DNA of 32,985 nt, from the NCBI GenBank assembly GCA_016711225.1, contig JADJTK010000035.1, forward strand, positions 1 to 32,985, given 5' to 3'. This DNA is from Opitutaceae bacterium. Its GTDB lineage: Bacteria > Verrucomicrobiota > Verrucomicrobiia > Opitutales > Opitutaceae. Shown here piece by piece: positions 1 through 9,148 of this stretch (the first letter of the stretch is position 1; each line of letters starts with the position of its first letter). A program made the position numbers and the translations under genes. Under the pieces are notes generated by a model, which saw only the letters and a program-made list of their open reading frames with translations, searched no databases and was not told where the DNA came from.

Positions 1-561
1 TTCACCGGCGCGCCGCAAAATGCCGCCGCCGTGGCGAGTATCGTCAAAGTGGCCCCGCGCATGCAGCTCGGTGGCGGGATGCGCACCCGTGAAGGGGTCG
101 CAGCTGCGTTGGCGGCCGGGGTGAGCCGAGTGGTGATCGGCACCAAGGCCTGGGAGGACGAGGCGTTCCTGCGCGACGTCGTGGCCACGCATGGCGACAA
201 GATTGCCGTGGGCATCGATGCGCGTGATGGATTTGTGACGATCAAGGGCTGGGTCGAGAAAACCACGACCCGCGCCGTGGCGCTCGCGCAGAAGGCCGAG
301 TCACTCGGCGTGCGCACGATCATCTACACCGACATCGCCACCGACGGCATGCTCACGGGGCCGAATTTTCCTGCGCTCACCGAGTTGCTCGGGGCTGTGC
401 GTTGCCAGGTGATCGCCTCCGGAGGCGTGGCGAAACTCGAGGACATCACCCGCCTGGCCGCGCTGGCGAAGCACTACTCCCATCTCGACGGCGTGATCGT
501 CGGCAAGGCGATCTACGAAGGCCATGTGAACGTCGCCGAAGCCCTTGCCGCGGTCCGGTAA
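1..561 (+). CDS. hisA: HisA, ProFAR isomerase (5'-truncated)
   Basis: Histidine biosynthesis: HisA isomerises ProFAR to PRFAR in the cytoplasm by an Amadori rearrangement on a TIM barrel. The frame is open from base 1, so the gene starts outside the window and about 60 N-terminal residues, including the first catalytic Asp, are missing. The GTG at 31 is internal, because the residues before it (FTGAPQN) already fit the family. Visible family signatures are the phosphate-binding QLGGGMRT, VVIGTKA, GIDARDG, the YTDIATDGM loop whose Asp (331-333) is the expected second catalytic acid, VIASGGV and VIVGKAIYEG near the C terminus. It ends in TAA and is convergent with the next gene. No other his genes are in the window. 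Confidence 0.95.
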   Translation, partial: FTGAPQNAAAVASIVKVAPRMQLGGGMRTREGVAAALAAGVSRVVIGTKAWEDEAFLRDVVATHGDKIAVGIDARDGFVTIKGWVEKTTTRAVALAQKAESLGVRTIIYTDIATDGMLTGPNFPALTELLGAVRCQVIASGGVAKLEDITRLAALAKHYSHLDGVIVGKAIYEGHVNVAEALAAVR

Positions 562-665
562 GGGACGACGGGGGCGATGTCAGTCCAGGCAATTGCCGTA
601 GCAATGGAATCGCCCGCGTTTCACGCGCGCGCTGCCGACCCACAAGCCAATCCTGTCGCAACGCA

Positions 666-1190
666 TCAGCCATACCGCGGGACCGTGCGTTGCATCAACA
701 CCATCGGGAAGGTGTTGCCCGATGGATAGCGGATGGGCTTTCGGGCCAGCGCGGCGAACCCTTCCTGCTGATAGAGCGCCGGTAGGGCGCCCCGGTTGTC
801 GACGCAGTCGAGAAATACAACGTCCGCACCCGCCGCGGACAAGCGGCGGACGGCGGCGTTGATCGCGTACCGGCCCAGTTGCCGTCCCCGAAATTGCGAC
901 GCGGTGGCGATCGTGCTCAACCACCACACTGGATTGGGGCCGGTTGTCTCGAGCCAATAGGGCGACGACTCCAAAGCCAGCGCGAGGATCACTGCAACCT
1001 CGCCGCCGACGAAGAGGCCGAAGCTCTCGCCGCGTAACACACGGGCCATGAACTTTTCCTCGGGATACCGAATGAGCCACTGGCGAATGCCTTTCGCCTC
1101 CAGCCAGGCGAATGCCTGCAGGTACACCGCATAACCGTGTGAGGCCTCGTCCGGGCGAAGGGCGCGTAACACGGGAGGGATTTCGGCCAT
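666..1190 (-). CDS. GNAT-family N-acetyltransferase
   Basis: A 174-residue protein of the usual single-domain GNAT size. Motif A, which binds acetyl-CoA, is visible as QFRGRQLGRYAI about two thirds along, preceded by a beta strand (WWLSTIATA). It is followed by VVFLDCVDN and LYQQEGFAAL, the typical motif B region where a Tyr/Glu-containing helix ends the fold. The acceptor substrate cannot be read from the sequence. It starts 46 bases after the flavoprotein gene on the same strand, so the two may share a transcript. The ATG at 1190 precedes a reasonable N terminus (MAEIPPVLRALRPDEA), and no clear Shine-Dalgarno motif is seen. Confidence 0.8.
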   Translation of the reverse strand: MAEIPPVLRALRPDEASHGYAVYLQAFAWLEAKGIRQWLIRYPEEKFMARVLRGESFGLFVGGEVAVILALALESSPYWLETTGPNPVWWLSTIATASQFRGRQLGRYAINAAVRRLSAAGADVVFLDCVDNRGALPALYQQEGFAALARKPIRYPSGNTFPMVLMQRTVPRYG

Positions 1191-1236
1191 GGCCGGAAAG
1201 GTTTGTTTCTCTACTGCCGCATCGCCTCGTCTGCTT

Positions 1237-2625
1237 TCACGGGTGCGCGCATTTTTCCGCCAGCTCCTCCAACGGGTAGGTGACGATCTCGGCGAGGGTG
1301 GGGTGGTACCAGTGCGCGCGGAGCAGGTCGTGCACGGTGGCGCGCATCGCCAGGGCGACGCTGAACAGATGGATGAGCTCGCCGGCGTCCTTGCCGACGA
1401 TTTCGGCGCCGAGTATCCGCCCAGTGGCAGGATCGGCGACGACCTTCACGTAACCATACTTTGCCTCCATCAGGATCGACTTGCCGTGATCGTCGAACGG
1501 GTAGCTGGCGGCGACCCACGCGCTGCCGGCGGACTGCAATTCGTGCTCGGTGCGGCCGACCACCGCGACCTGCGGATCGGTAAACACGACTTGCACGAGG
1601 CCCGAATAGTCGACGGGCTTCAGCCCGGGGCGGCCGAACGCGTGGCGCGCGGCCAGTTCGCCCTGCGCCACCGCGGTGTGCACGATCTCGAACGGGCCGG
1701 TGCAATCGCCCCCGGCGTAGATGTGCGGCTGCGAAGTCTGCTGCCATTCGTTGATGCGGATGCGCCCGCCGGGGTCGGTGGCGACGCCGGCGGTGGTCAG
1801 GGCGAGGGCGGAGGTGTCGGGTTCACGCCCGAGGGCGTTGAGCAGATGGCGGGCATGCCGCTCGACCAGTTGGCCGCCGTGGTGGAAGGAGACGGTGAAG
1901 CCCGCGTCCGTCCGGCGGACACTGACGAGCTGGGTGTCGGTGAGGAGCTCGATGCCGCCGTCGGTGAAGGCGCGGGCGACGACGGCCGAGACCTCAGGTG
2001 AGAACTCTTTGAGGACGCGGAGTGAGCGCTGGATCTGGGTGACTGCCGCCCCGACACGCTGGAGAAACTGCGCGAGCTCGCAGGCGACCACACCGCCGCC
2101 GAGCACGATCACGCTCTCGGGCAGGAAATCGAGTTCGAGCACATCGTCGCTGGTCCAGGGTTTGGATTCGGCGAGGCCGGGGATGGCGGGCCAGCTCACG
2201 CGCGAGCCGGTGGCAATCAGGATGCGGTCGGCGGAATGGGTGGTGCCGTCGTCGAAGGCGACGGTGTGCGGATCGAGAAAACGGGCAGCGGCGCGATGCA
2301 CGGTGTATTTGCCGGAGGTCATCGCCTGCTCGCGGTAGGAGGCGAATTCGCCGATCACCTTGAGTTTGCGGGCATGGAGGGCGGCCATGTCGGCGCGGGC
2401 GGAGTCGATGTGCAGGCCGAAGGCCGCGCCATGCTGGGCGAGGTGGAGCACCTCGGCGCTGTAGAGAAGGGTTTTGGACGGCATGCAGCCGCGCAGGATG
2501 CAGAGCCCGCCCAACTCGCGGGCGCCGTCGACGATGGCGACGTGGTCGCAGAATTCGCGGGCCACGCGGGCGGCGTTGAAGCCGGCGCTGCCGCCGCCGA
2601 GGACGAGGAAGTCGTAGTGGGCCAT
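1237..2625 (-). CDS. FAD-dependent pyridine nucleotide-disulfide oxidoreductase (class I)
   Basis: A 462-residue homodimer-type flavoprotein of the lipoamide dehydrogenase/glutathione reductase/mercuric reductase family. The order is complete: FAD Rossmann motif LGGGSAG (residues 9-15); redox-active disulfide in GGLCILRGCMPSK (Cys42, Cys47); a second Rossmann motif VIVLGGGVVACELAQF around 172 for NAD(P)H; FAD-contact IYAGGDCTG; and C-terminal dimerisation domain with the catalytic His-Glu pair in HPTLAE (His441, Glu446). The spacing HWYHPT is slightly unusual for the family. There is no C-terminal vicinal Cys pair as in mercuric reductase, and no dehydrogenase-complex genes are nearby, so the electron acceptor is unknown. 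The function call is firm at family level only. Confidence 0.9.
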   Translation of the reverse strand: MAHYDFLVLGGGSAGFNAARVAREFCDHVAIVDGARELGGLCILRGCMPSKTLLYSAEVLHLAQHGAAFGLHIDSARADMAALHARKLKVIGEFASYREQAMTSGKYTVHRAAARFLDPHTVAFDDGTTHSADRILIATGSRVSWPAIPGLAESKPWTSDDVLELDFLPESVIVLGGGVVACELAQFLQRVGAAVTQIQRSLRVLKEFSPEVSAVVARAFTDGGIELLTDTQLVSVRRTDAGFTVSFHHGGQLVERHARHLLNALGREPDTSALALTTAGVATDPGGRIRINEWQQTSQPHIYAGGDCTGPFEIVHTAVAQGELAARHAFGRPGLKPVDYSGLVQVVFTDPQVAVVGRTEHELQSAGSAWVAASYPFDDHGKSILMEAKYGYVKVVADPATGRILGAEIVGKDAGELIHLFSVALAMRATVHDLLRAHWYHPTLAEIVTYPLEELAEKCAHP

Positions 2626-2729
2626 GAGTGATAGTGGTGTTTCCCGGTTTCTGAGCCGAAGCGCGCTCGCAGGCGACCTTTCCGCGGAGTCGGGTGCAAG
2701 TACCCTTTCGCAGGGGATTGGATCCTACC

Positions 2730-3841
2730 CTATGACCGCAGGTTGCGGTAGAAATCGAGCAAGCGCGCGGCGGAGCGGGTCCAGTCGAACTCGCGCAGAA
2801 TGAGCGCGCGGGCGCTGCGGCCGGCGGCGGCGAGCACTTCGGCCGGGAGTTCGAGGGTGCGACGCAGGGCGGCGGGGTATTGGTCCCATTCCACGCACCA
2901 GCCTGCGTTTTCCTGGTCGAGGCGGCTCCATGGAGTGGTGTCGGTGACGAGGGCGGGCAGCCCGGAGGCCATGGCCTCGGCCACGGGGGTGGCGGAGGGT
3001 TCCTGGCGGCTTGGGCGGAGGAAGAGCTTGGCCACCGCATGGGCCGGCGGCGCATTCACCGGGGCGGTGACGAGCACTTTTCTCTCGGCCCCCAGGCGTG
3101 TGGTGAGGGCGGTGAGTGCCACGGTATCGGTAGTCTCGGGCGGGCCGACGACGAGCAACAGCCAGTCGGCGGTGAAGGTGCCGGCCCAGGCAGTGATGAG
3201 CTCGCGCGCCCGGTGCTGGCGGTCGCACGGCGCCTGGAACAGGGCGATGGGGCGCGTGGCGATTTCGGGCAGCTGCTCAAACCACCAGACGCGCGCCTCG
3301 GCGAGCTCCGAGTCGGCGCGCGGGCGGATGCCGACCGGGGCGACACAGACGGGCTGGCGGAATCCGCAGGCCCGGATGGCCTGAGCCTCCTCAGGGCTGG
3401 CGGCGTGCCAGCCGGCTGCGTGTTCAAGGGCTAGCGGATGGAGCAGCAAGCGGAGGGCGGCGCAACGCAGGCGGGCTCGCTGGGTTGATCCCAGGCCGAG
3501 CAGGCCAGTGGGGAGAGTATCAAAGGGGCTCCATGTCGAAGCGCGGCCAGCCGCGCGTAGTGCAGGCCTCGCTCGCCGAGGCAATGGGCATGAATCAACT
3601 CCAACGGGCTGCCGAGCAGGTGATGGCGCAGCGCGCGGGAACGGCCGAGTCGGGGCGGCCATTCCGCCGCCAACGCGCGAAGTTCGAGTTCACCGACACG
3701 GGAGGTGCGAGCGTCCGGGGCGGCGCCGAGTACCTTCACCCGGCCCTCGCTGGCTTGGGCCTGGGCGTGGGCCAGAGCCAGCACATCGGGCGCGAACGCT
3801 CCGGCGGCAGAGAGATGGGGGGCGAGGTGGACGATGCGCAT
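2730..3841 (-). CDS. GT4-type glycosyltransferase, frameshifted
   Basis: Two overlapping frames together make one glycosyltransferase of about 370 residues. The N-terminal Rossmann half begins at ATG 3841 (MRIVHLAPHLSAAGAF) and runs through LIHAHCLGERGL and APLILSP. The C-terminal donor-binding half is in another frame (LLGLGSTQ..., CVAPVGI, then PSRQEPSATPVAEAMASGLP, the family's E-x7-E region), ending at 2730. The switch needs one extra base close to the GGGG run at 3510-3513 (plus strand), where SPLACSAW should read SPxGLLGLGS. No other damage is seen, so a sequence error or a very recent mutation is likely. The acceptor and sugar are unknown. It lies beside a second glycosyltransferase, which suggests envelope or exopolysaccharide glycosylation. 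Confidence 0.8.
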
Positions 3842-4102
3842 CCTGGGGGAGGGGGGAGTCTGCACCGCTGCATCGGTGGCGCAAACGGGGGGACGATTCG
3901 GTTGGCGTGAAGTTGGGCAGAGGGCCCTGTTCGGCGCAATGCGTTTGCGGGCGCTCTTCGCCGGGCTTGCGGCTGGCGCGTCCACGGCGGCGGGCCATTT
4001 GGGGGGCCGCTTGGGGGCCGGTGGCTTGTGTCGACGCTTTTCGAAGACCGACCGGGTGTCGCGTGGTGTCGTGGGCAGGAGGAGCCGAGCCGGAATCTGC
4101 CC

Positions 4103-5323
4103 TCAGTCGTTGGCCAAGGCCAAGGCGAGTTCGTCGAGCAGTTGTTCTCGTACCAGTTCCCAGCAAAACGTTTCCTTGGTGGCCTTGACGGCGGCCTGCC
4201 GGGCGAGGGCGAGGTGCTCGGGGAAAGCCAGCCAGGCGTCGATGGCCTCAGCGAGGGCGACGGGGTTGTCGGGCGGCACCAGCTTCATGGCTCCCAGCGA
4301 CTGTTCAGCGATTTCCTTGTGACCGGAGGTGTCGGAGGCGACGACGGCGAGGCCGGCCCACATGTAGTGGAAGGTTTTTTTCGCGATGGTGAGATCGCGA
4401 CCGACGGTGGCGCCTGATTCCAGGGCCAGCCCGATGTCGTGGCTGGCGATACGGGGCAGCATTTCGCTGTTGTGCACCGTGCTGTGGATGAAGAGGCGAT
4501 CACGCCACTCCGGCGGCATCAGTTGGGCGAACCATTTGCGGTCGGCGCCCTGCAATTCGCCCCGCAGGTGGATTTCCACGGGGTATTGCAGGTGGGGCAG
4601 GGCGCCGAGCAGGGCGGTGAGCCCCCGGCCCGGGCCGATACGGCTGGAAAACCAGTGCAGTGAGGGGGTGCGGCGGTGCTTACGGTCGGAGACCGGTGGG
4701 GCCGGGGCATTGAGCTCAGCCAAAGGGAACGCGTTGTAGACACAGTGCGGCGGCTCGACACCGGCCCGCTCCCCCAGCGCCCGCGCCATGGCGCGGGAGG
4801 GCGCGAGGCGGTAGCGCGCCGTATGCAGGAGTTTGTGCTCGAGAGCGCGGAGGGTTTCGACCGGCCGGCGGGCGCGTTCCTCCGGGCGGATCACCTCGGA
4901 GAACCAGTTCTCGAAATCGATGCCCACGCGCAGCCCCTTGGAGGCGAGCTGGGCGGCCACCCACATGGTGCCCTCGGAGTGGGCAATGGTGAGGTCGGCC
5001 TCGGCCGCGCGGGCGGCGCGCAGATGCTCGCGAACGCCGTAGCCGAGGCTCGAGGGGCTGAAACGCTTCAAGCGTCGCCAGGATTCTACGCCGAGGCGGC
5101 GGCGCAGTCGCGGCAGCAGGCCGCGCCGGCAGAGGTTGACCACCGGCTCGAAGTGGTAGGGCGCCTTGAGCAGCAGGCTCTCGTCGCGGGCCACCAGCGC
5201 CTTGTCGTACCAGACGCCCTGGATGGACACGTCGTGGCCCGCCTCCACGAGGGCGCGGGCCTCGCGCAGGGCGCGGGTGTTGGTGCAGAGATGGGAGCCG
5301 ATCAGGATGCGGATGCGTGCCAT
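4103..5323 (-). CDS. GT4-type glycosyltransferase
   Basis: A 406-residue GT-B glycosyltransferase. The N-terminal half starts with IRILIGSHLCTNTRALREA, the usual first strand and loop plus a helix for acceptor binding, and includes LTIAHSEGTMW. The linker RLAPSRAMARAL and YNAFPLAEL matches the family's VIPNGVD-like hinge. The C-terminal half has FSSRIGPGRGL, and the donor site reads GLALESGATVGRDLTIAKK followed by FHYMWAGLAVVASDTSGHKEI, with the conserved acidic and gly/pro-like positions. No signal peptide or membrane span is visible, so it is a cytoplasmic or peripheral enzyme. The 261 bases between it and the frameshifted glycosyltransferase downstream show no gene. The donor sugar is unknown. 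Confidence 0.85.
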   Translation of the reverse strand: MARIRILIGSHLCTNTRALREARALVEAGHDVSIQGVWYDKALVARDESLLLKAPYHFEPVVNLCRRGLLPRLRRRLGVESWRRLKRFSPSSLGYGVREHLRAARAAEADLTIAHSEGTMWVAAQLASKGLRVGIDFENWFSEVIRPEERARRPVETLRALEHKLLHTARYRLAPSRAMARALGERAGVEPPHCVYNAFPLAELNAPAPPVSDRKHRRTPSLHWFSSRIGPGRGLTALLGALPHLQYPVEIHLRGELQGADRKWFAQLMPPEWRDRLFIHSTVHNSEMLPRIASHDIGLALESGATVGRDLTIAKKTFHYMWAGLAVVASDTSGHKEIAEQSLGAMKLVPPDNPVALAEAIDAWLAFPEHLALARQAAVKATKETFCWELVREQLLDELALALAND

Positions 5324-5569
5324 GGCGGGTGCCGGGAAACGAGATACGCGGATTGAAGGGCCGCCGTCGACGTGGGGCGAGTCTCAATTTTGCCAAAAAC
5401 GCGAGAGGGGTGGGGGCGGCGAGGATTCACGCGCCGCTTACGAACGCTCGACCGTGGGGGCGAGGTGTGGGCCGCCGATTTCGAGGCGTGGGCCAAGCAG
5501 CCGGCCGGATGAGGTGGCGGGGTAGCAGGCCCTCTAAGGCCCGGCCCACGCGGAAGTTTGTCTTCCCGG

Positions 5570-6448
5570 CTAGTTCGCCGTACCCCCCTTCACCTGCTCG
5601 ATGGTGCAGCCCTTTCGCTTCAAGGCTTCGAGGATACCGTCCTTGCCCGCCAGATGCGCCACCCCGACGAGGATCAGCTCCTTCGGCTCGGTGGCGAGCA
5701 TGGCCTCGATCTTCGGCTGCCAGGCCTGGTTGCGCCGCAGGATCAGCGCCGCGTAAACGCGGGGGAATTTTGTGCGCATCTCCTCTAGCATCAGGTGGTC
5801 GATCTTGGCGACGTCCCCGCTCCGCCAGGCGGCGAGCAGGTCGGTGAGGATCTCGGGCACCCGGGCGATGTCGCGCAGCGTGGCGATGATCAGCTCGCTT
5901 TCCTGGCCCTCGCCCAAATGGGTGACGAACGCCACCTGCTCCTCGAGGGTTTCCAGCTCGCGGATGCCCTTGGCCGCCGCGGCGGCCTTCTTCTGGTAGT
6001 GGGCATCCACGCCTTCGGGGGTGAAGCCGAGCCGCTGCACCTCCACGGTCATGATCGTCATCATGAGCATCCACGGTTTAAACGCCTGCAATTGCGCGGC
6101 GGGCAGGCCGGCCTTGGCGCACCAATCTTTGGTCGCCAGCCAGGCAGTCGGGGAGAGGGTGCTCGCCAGAGTGGAGCCGTCGGTGAAGACCGCTTGGCTC
6201 ATGAGCAGCTGCTGGGCCTCGGCCGACTGGAGCTTGGCGATGTCGGTTTCGAAGCAGACCGTCTTCGCCTCGGCGAAGGCGGTGTCGAACTCCGGAGGGA
6301 GGGGCAGGTCGGAGGCGCGCAGAAAGTGGCAGGTACCGCCGAGGAAGAGGGTGCGCCCGTTGCGCGTCACCTTCCAGACCGACGATTCGGCGGTGAGGGT
6401 GGTGGTGACGACCAACGTGGCCAAGAGCAGGACGAGGATACGTTTCAT
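5570..6448 (-). CDS. TraB/GumN-like exported protein
   Basis: A 292-residue protein from ATG 6448, chosen because it is followed at once by a signal peptide (MKRILVLLLATLVVTTTLTA); the open frame upstream of it is not protein-like. The mature part begins ESSVWKVTRNGRTLFLGGTCH, where the Gly-Gly-Thr-x-His motif (residues 37-41) is the first conserved element of the TraB/GumN family. The second, VGVAHLAGKDGILEAL, lies near the C terminus. The family is predicted to be a metal-dependent hydrolase-like fold, but its activity in bacteria is poorly defined. The protein should act in the periplasm or at the membrane surface. The 246 bases downstream (5324-5569) contain no gene I can support. Confidence 0.85.
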   Translation of the reverse strand: MKRILVLLLATLVVTTTLTAESSVWKVTRNGRTLFLGGTCHFLRASDLPLPPEFDTAFAEAKTVCFETDIAKLQSAEAQQLLMSQAVFTDGSTLASTLSPTAWLATKDWCAKAGLPAAQLQAFKPWMLMMTIMTVEVQRLGFTPEGVDAHYQKKAAAAAKGIRELETLEEQVAFVTHLGEGQESELIIATLRDIARVPEILTDLLAAWRSGDVAKIDHLMLEEMRTKFPRVYAALILRRNQAWQPKIEAMLATEPKELILVGVAHLAGKDGILEALKRKGCTIEQVKGGTAN

Positions 6449-6549
6449 GGTAAGCGCGAGGGAATCTGCGGATCGGGGCACAGGCAGCGCAGCACTACGT
6501 GGCATCGCTGGCAAGGCCCTCGCGAGTTGGGCACGGCCCGCCTCCGCGG

Positions 6550-8838
6550 TTACGGGCCTGCGGCGATGACTGCGATGCGCACGACGGTCTCGGCGTCGAG
6601 AGAGCCGTTGGCGGCGCGGATGGTCGCCGAACGGGCGCCGATGGCCGTGGGGGTGCCGGTGATTATGCCGGTGGTGGGATCAAGGGCGAGGCCTGCCGGG
6701 AGGGCGCCGCGGATGATCTTGTAGGTGGTAGGGTGGGTGGAGTTGGCGAAGACGAGTTGAGGCGGCAGGGGCACGAGGGCGGTGCCCACCTTGCCGAGCG
6801 GGGCCTCAGGGTAGGCGATCGCGAAGAAGGGGAACGCGGAAGAGACCACGCGCCAGAACTCGCGCGCCGTGGCGGGGGCGGCGGCGGTACGCACGATCGC
6901 GGTGAGGTCCGTGCCGGTGCCGGCGTATTCGCCATTCAATTTGGACCACGTGTGCAGATCGGTGGAGTCCTCGATGCGGTAGTGGTGGCCTCCCGCCCCG
7001 GGCCACCGCACGGCGAGGTTGCCCGCACTGTCGAGGACGGGGGCGGCGGGGGGCTGGTCCGTCGGCGGCACCATGATGCCCACGCTCGGGTTGTAGAAGG
7101 AACCGCTGCCAGTCGTCTCCAGTTTCACGGCACGAATCATGTACCAGCCGTCCTCCTTCGGGTCGGGGTCCTGGTAACGGCAATCGGCGACGACGGTGTC
7201 GGTGAGGCGCAGGTAGCGCCCGAGTTCCTCGGCGGCCCAATACACGTGATAGCCAACGATGGCGGTCTCCTCCGGCGCGGTCCAGGTGAGGCCACCTCCG
7301 GGGCTGCGGTGGACGTCGCGCGGTGGGGCGACGACGAAGAGTCGCAGGGTCGGATCGCCCATGAGCGTCAGATGCACCCGGCCGCTGTTGGCGTTGAAAT
7401 TGGCGTCGGTAAACCCCAAAGTGTAGCCCTTGGCTGTCTGGTTCAGGTTCTCCTGCAGGAGGCGGGTCGGGCGCCCGATGGGGTAGCCGAGGGCGAGATC
7501 GTGGGCGAACCAGTGGCCGAAACCGACCCAGATGTTGGTGAGCCCTCCGGTCGGTGAGGCGAGGAATGCGCGCAGATAGTTGTTGGGGGTGTCCCAGTCG
7601 CCGAACCACGAGCCGAAGATGGTGAAGAACACGCATTGGGGGTCGTAGATCACGCCGTAGTCGGCGGAGGCCGCGTTGGACACGCCGCTGAAATGGCTGG
7701 TGGTGCCCACGCCGCTCGCTTGCTCCCAGCTCCCGCCGCCATCGCCATGGGCCCAAAGATACGGCTCGGTCTGCAACGTGGGCATGAACCGGTTCACCGC
7801 GAGCGTGGTGACTTTGCCCGGGCCGAAGAACCCCGAGGCTTCGCGTAGCAGGTCGGCCGAGGGGCGATAGATCCGACTGTCGAAACCCGTGCCGTGGAGC
7901 AACGCCCGGCGGAGCGGCGCGAACTCCTTGTGGCGGAACCGGTGGTTCTTGCGGATGTAGTTGCGCAATAGCTCGGTCTCCGAACCCAGCAGCGCGAGCT
8001 TGGGCAGGTTGGCGAGATCCACCCGGCCGGTCTCCAGCTCGAGCGGGCTGGGGATGTGGCTCTGGTCGTATTTGCCGTCGCCGGGGATGTTGTGGTTGCG
8101 CTCGGGCTTCTGGCCGTGGCTTGCGACGGTGCAGTTGATCGTGGTGTCGGTCCAGATGCCGTCGAGGTCGGCATAGAACACATCCGCCGGCCACGCGCCG
8201 CGGTGGTTGTTGTTGGTGCCGCCGTTGTGGCCGTCCGGCACCAACTCGCCCGAATACGGCACGGGGATATGGCCGAAAAGGTAGAGCGCGCGGGTGTGGG
8301 GCGGATCGAGATCGTAGAGCCGCTTGATCTCGGCCTTCACGTTCGGCACCGAGTCCGTGCGCGACACCGTGCCGCGCACGACTTCCCAACCGTCGGCCAC
8401 GAGCAGGCGTTCCATCTCGCGCAGTTCCTCGGCGAGCGGCGCTACCATGGTGTCGTCGACGAGGAAGATGACCTTGCCCCAGTCGTCCTTGAGGGGAATG
8501 CGGATGCCGGAGCGGATGAACCCATGGGCCTGGGCGCGGAGGAGTTTGTACTCATACTCGACGCCTAGTCGCACCGTGTCGTCGGCCCAGGTGGTGGCGG
8601 TGCCGGGGAGCGTGGCGACGGCCGGACCCCACTCAGTGTTGGGGCCGGTGGTGCGGCGGTGGATCGTGTAGTTGTTTGCGGTCGAGCGCGGGGTCCACAT
8701 GAGGGCGATCTGTGCCGGGGTCTCTCGGACGACGGCGGATACCTCGACGGTGTCCTCCTCCGCCGGGGTGGAGCGGGCGGCGAGGGCGGCGAAGACGAGG
8801 CCGAAAGCGAGGGCGAGGACGGTGCGGCTGCGGGGCAT
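6550..8838 (-). CDS. Secreted C25-peptidase-like multidomain protein
   Basis: A 762-residue exported protein. The start is ATG 8838, because a signal peptide follows (MPRSRTVLALAFGLVFAALA). Domains in order: FnIII-like module about 31-110; a caspase/gingipain-like (peptidase family C25) region about 118-505, with VIFLVDD, LYLFGHIPVPYSGE, DVFYADLDGIW, an HGDGGG motif (364-369) and the family's closing GDPTLRL (494-500); a second FnIII at 505-590; the module HHYRIEDSTDLHTW...FWRV (618-665); and a C-terminal He_PIG/Ig-like repeat (LPAGLALD, TGIITGTP). At the place where gingipain-type enzymes carry Cys after the last core strand it reads FTIFGSWFGDWD, with Cys402 a few residues earlier, so catalytic activity is doubtful. 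The open frame continues upstream into a receiver remnant. Confidence 0.8.
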   Translation of the reverse strand: MPRSRTVLALAFGLVFAALAARSTPAEEDTVEVSAVVRETPAQIALMWTPRSTANNYTIHRRTTGPNTEWGPAVATLPGTATTWADDTVRLGVEYEYKLLRAQAHGFIRSGIRIPLKDDWGKVIFLVDDTMVAPLAEELREMERLLVADGWEVVRGTVSRTDSVPNVKAEIKRLYDLDPPHTRALYLFGHIPVPYSGELVPDGHNGGTNNNHRGAWPADVFYADLDGIWTDTTINCTVASHGQKPERNHNIPGDGKYDQSHIPSPLELETGRVDLANLPKLALLGSETELLRNYIRKNHRFRHKEFAPLRRALLHGTGFDSRIYRPSADLLREASGFFGPGKVTTLAVNRFMPTLQTEPYLWAHGDGGGSWEQASGVGTTSHFSGVSNAASADYGVIYDPQCVFFTIFGSWFGDWDTPNNYLRAFLASPTGGLTNIWVGFGHWFAHDLALGYPIGRPTRLLQENLNQTAKGYTLGFTDANFNANSGRVHLTLMGDPTLRLFVVAPPRDVHRSPGGGLTWTAPEETAIVGYHVYWAAEELGRYLRLTDTVVADCRYQDPDPKEDGWYMIRAVKLETTGSGSFYNPSVGIMVPPTDQPPAAPVLDSAGNLAVRWPGAGGHHYRIEDSTDLHTWSKLNGEYAGTGTDLTAIVRTAAAPATAREFWRVVSSAFPFFAIAYPEAPLGKVGTALVPLPPQLVFANSTHPTTYKIIRGALPAGLALDPTTGIITGTPTAIGARSATIRAANGSLDAETVVRIAVIAAGP

Positions 8839-8904
8839 TACCAACGGTCGTGAAAAGCGGACGGCGGGGGAAGGCCGGAGGCTGTGAAGCGGGGGTGAAT
8901 CCCG

Positions 8905-9060
8905 AAGGGCGCACTCCCCGACGGCCTTAGGTCCGTCCACCGTGGTGGAGACATTGGAGCCGGCGTGCCGCAGCGCCAGGGCGGCGATGCGCCGGACGGT
9001 AACGTCTTCGCCGTACAGGATACGCGCGGATTCCAGGGGCGGCGGTGCGGCCGGGGGAAA
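8905..9060 (-). pseudogene. Degenerate receiver-domain fragment, copy of the nearby hybrid kinase
   Basis: The translated stretch PPPLESARILYGEDVTVRR, followed by IAALALRHAGSNVSTTVDG, matches the linker and first half of the receiver of the hybrid kinase at 10492-14051 (APESVRILLMDDDASIRR, IAALALLHAGYEVTTTVDG). The DNA also matches, by eye at about four of five bases over about 155 bp, with one 3-base gap. The phospho-acceptor strand and the rest of the domain are missing, so it cannot be a working receiver. It is in frame with the C25-like gene downstream, but a signal peptide starts that protein afresh at 8838. I read it as the remnant of a duplicated or lost response-regulator gene. The rest of 8839-9148 shows nothing else. 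Confidence 0.7.
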
Positions 9061-9148
9061 GGCAGAACCGGCCGTAACCGGTATGCACGAGTATTTCCGG
9101 CCACGCCTCAGTTCCGGATACGTCAGGAAGGGCGATCTGCAGGGCACG

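Noticed and set aside
31..561. GTG at base 31 as the start of hisA
   Set aside because: The frame is open to base 1 and the preceding residues already match HisA, so the gene is simply cut by the window edge.
588..597. GGCAATTGCC palindrome as a terminator between hisA and the GNAT gene
   Set aside because: The stem is short, has no T tract on either strand, and its centre is the EcoRI-like AATT that arises by chance.
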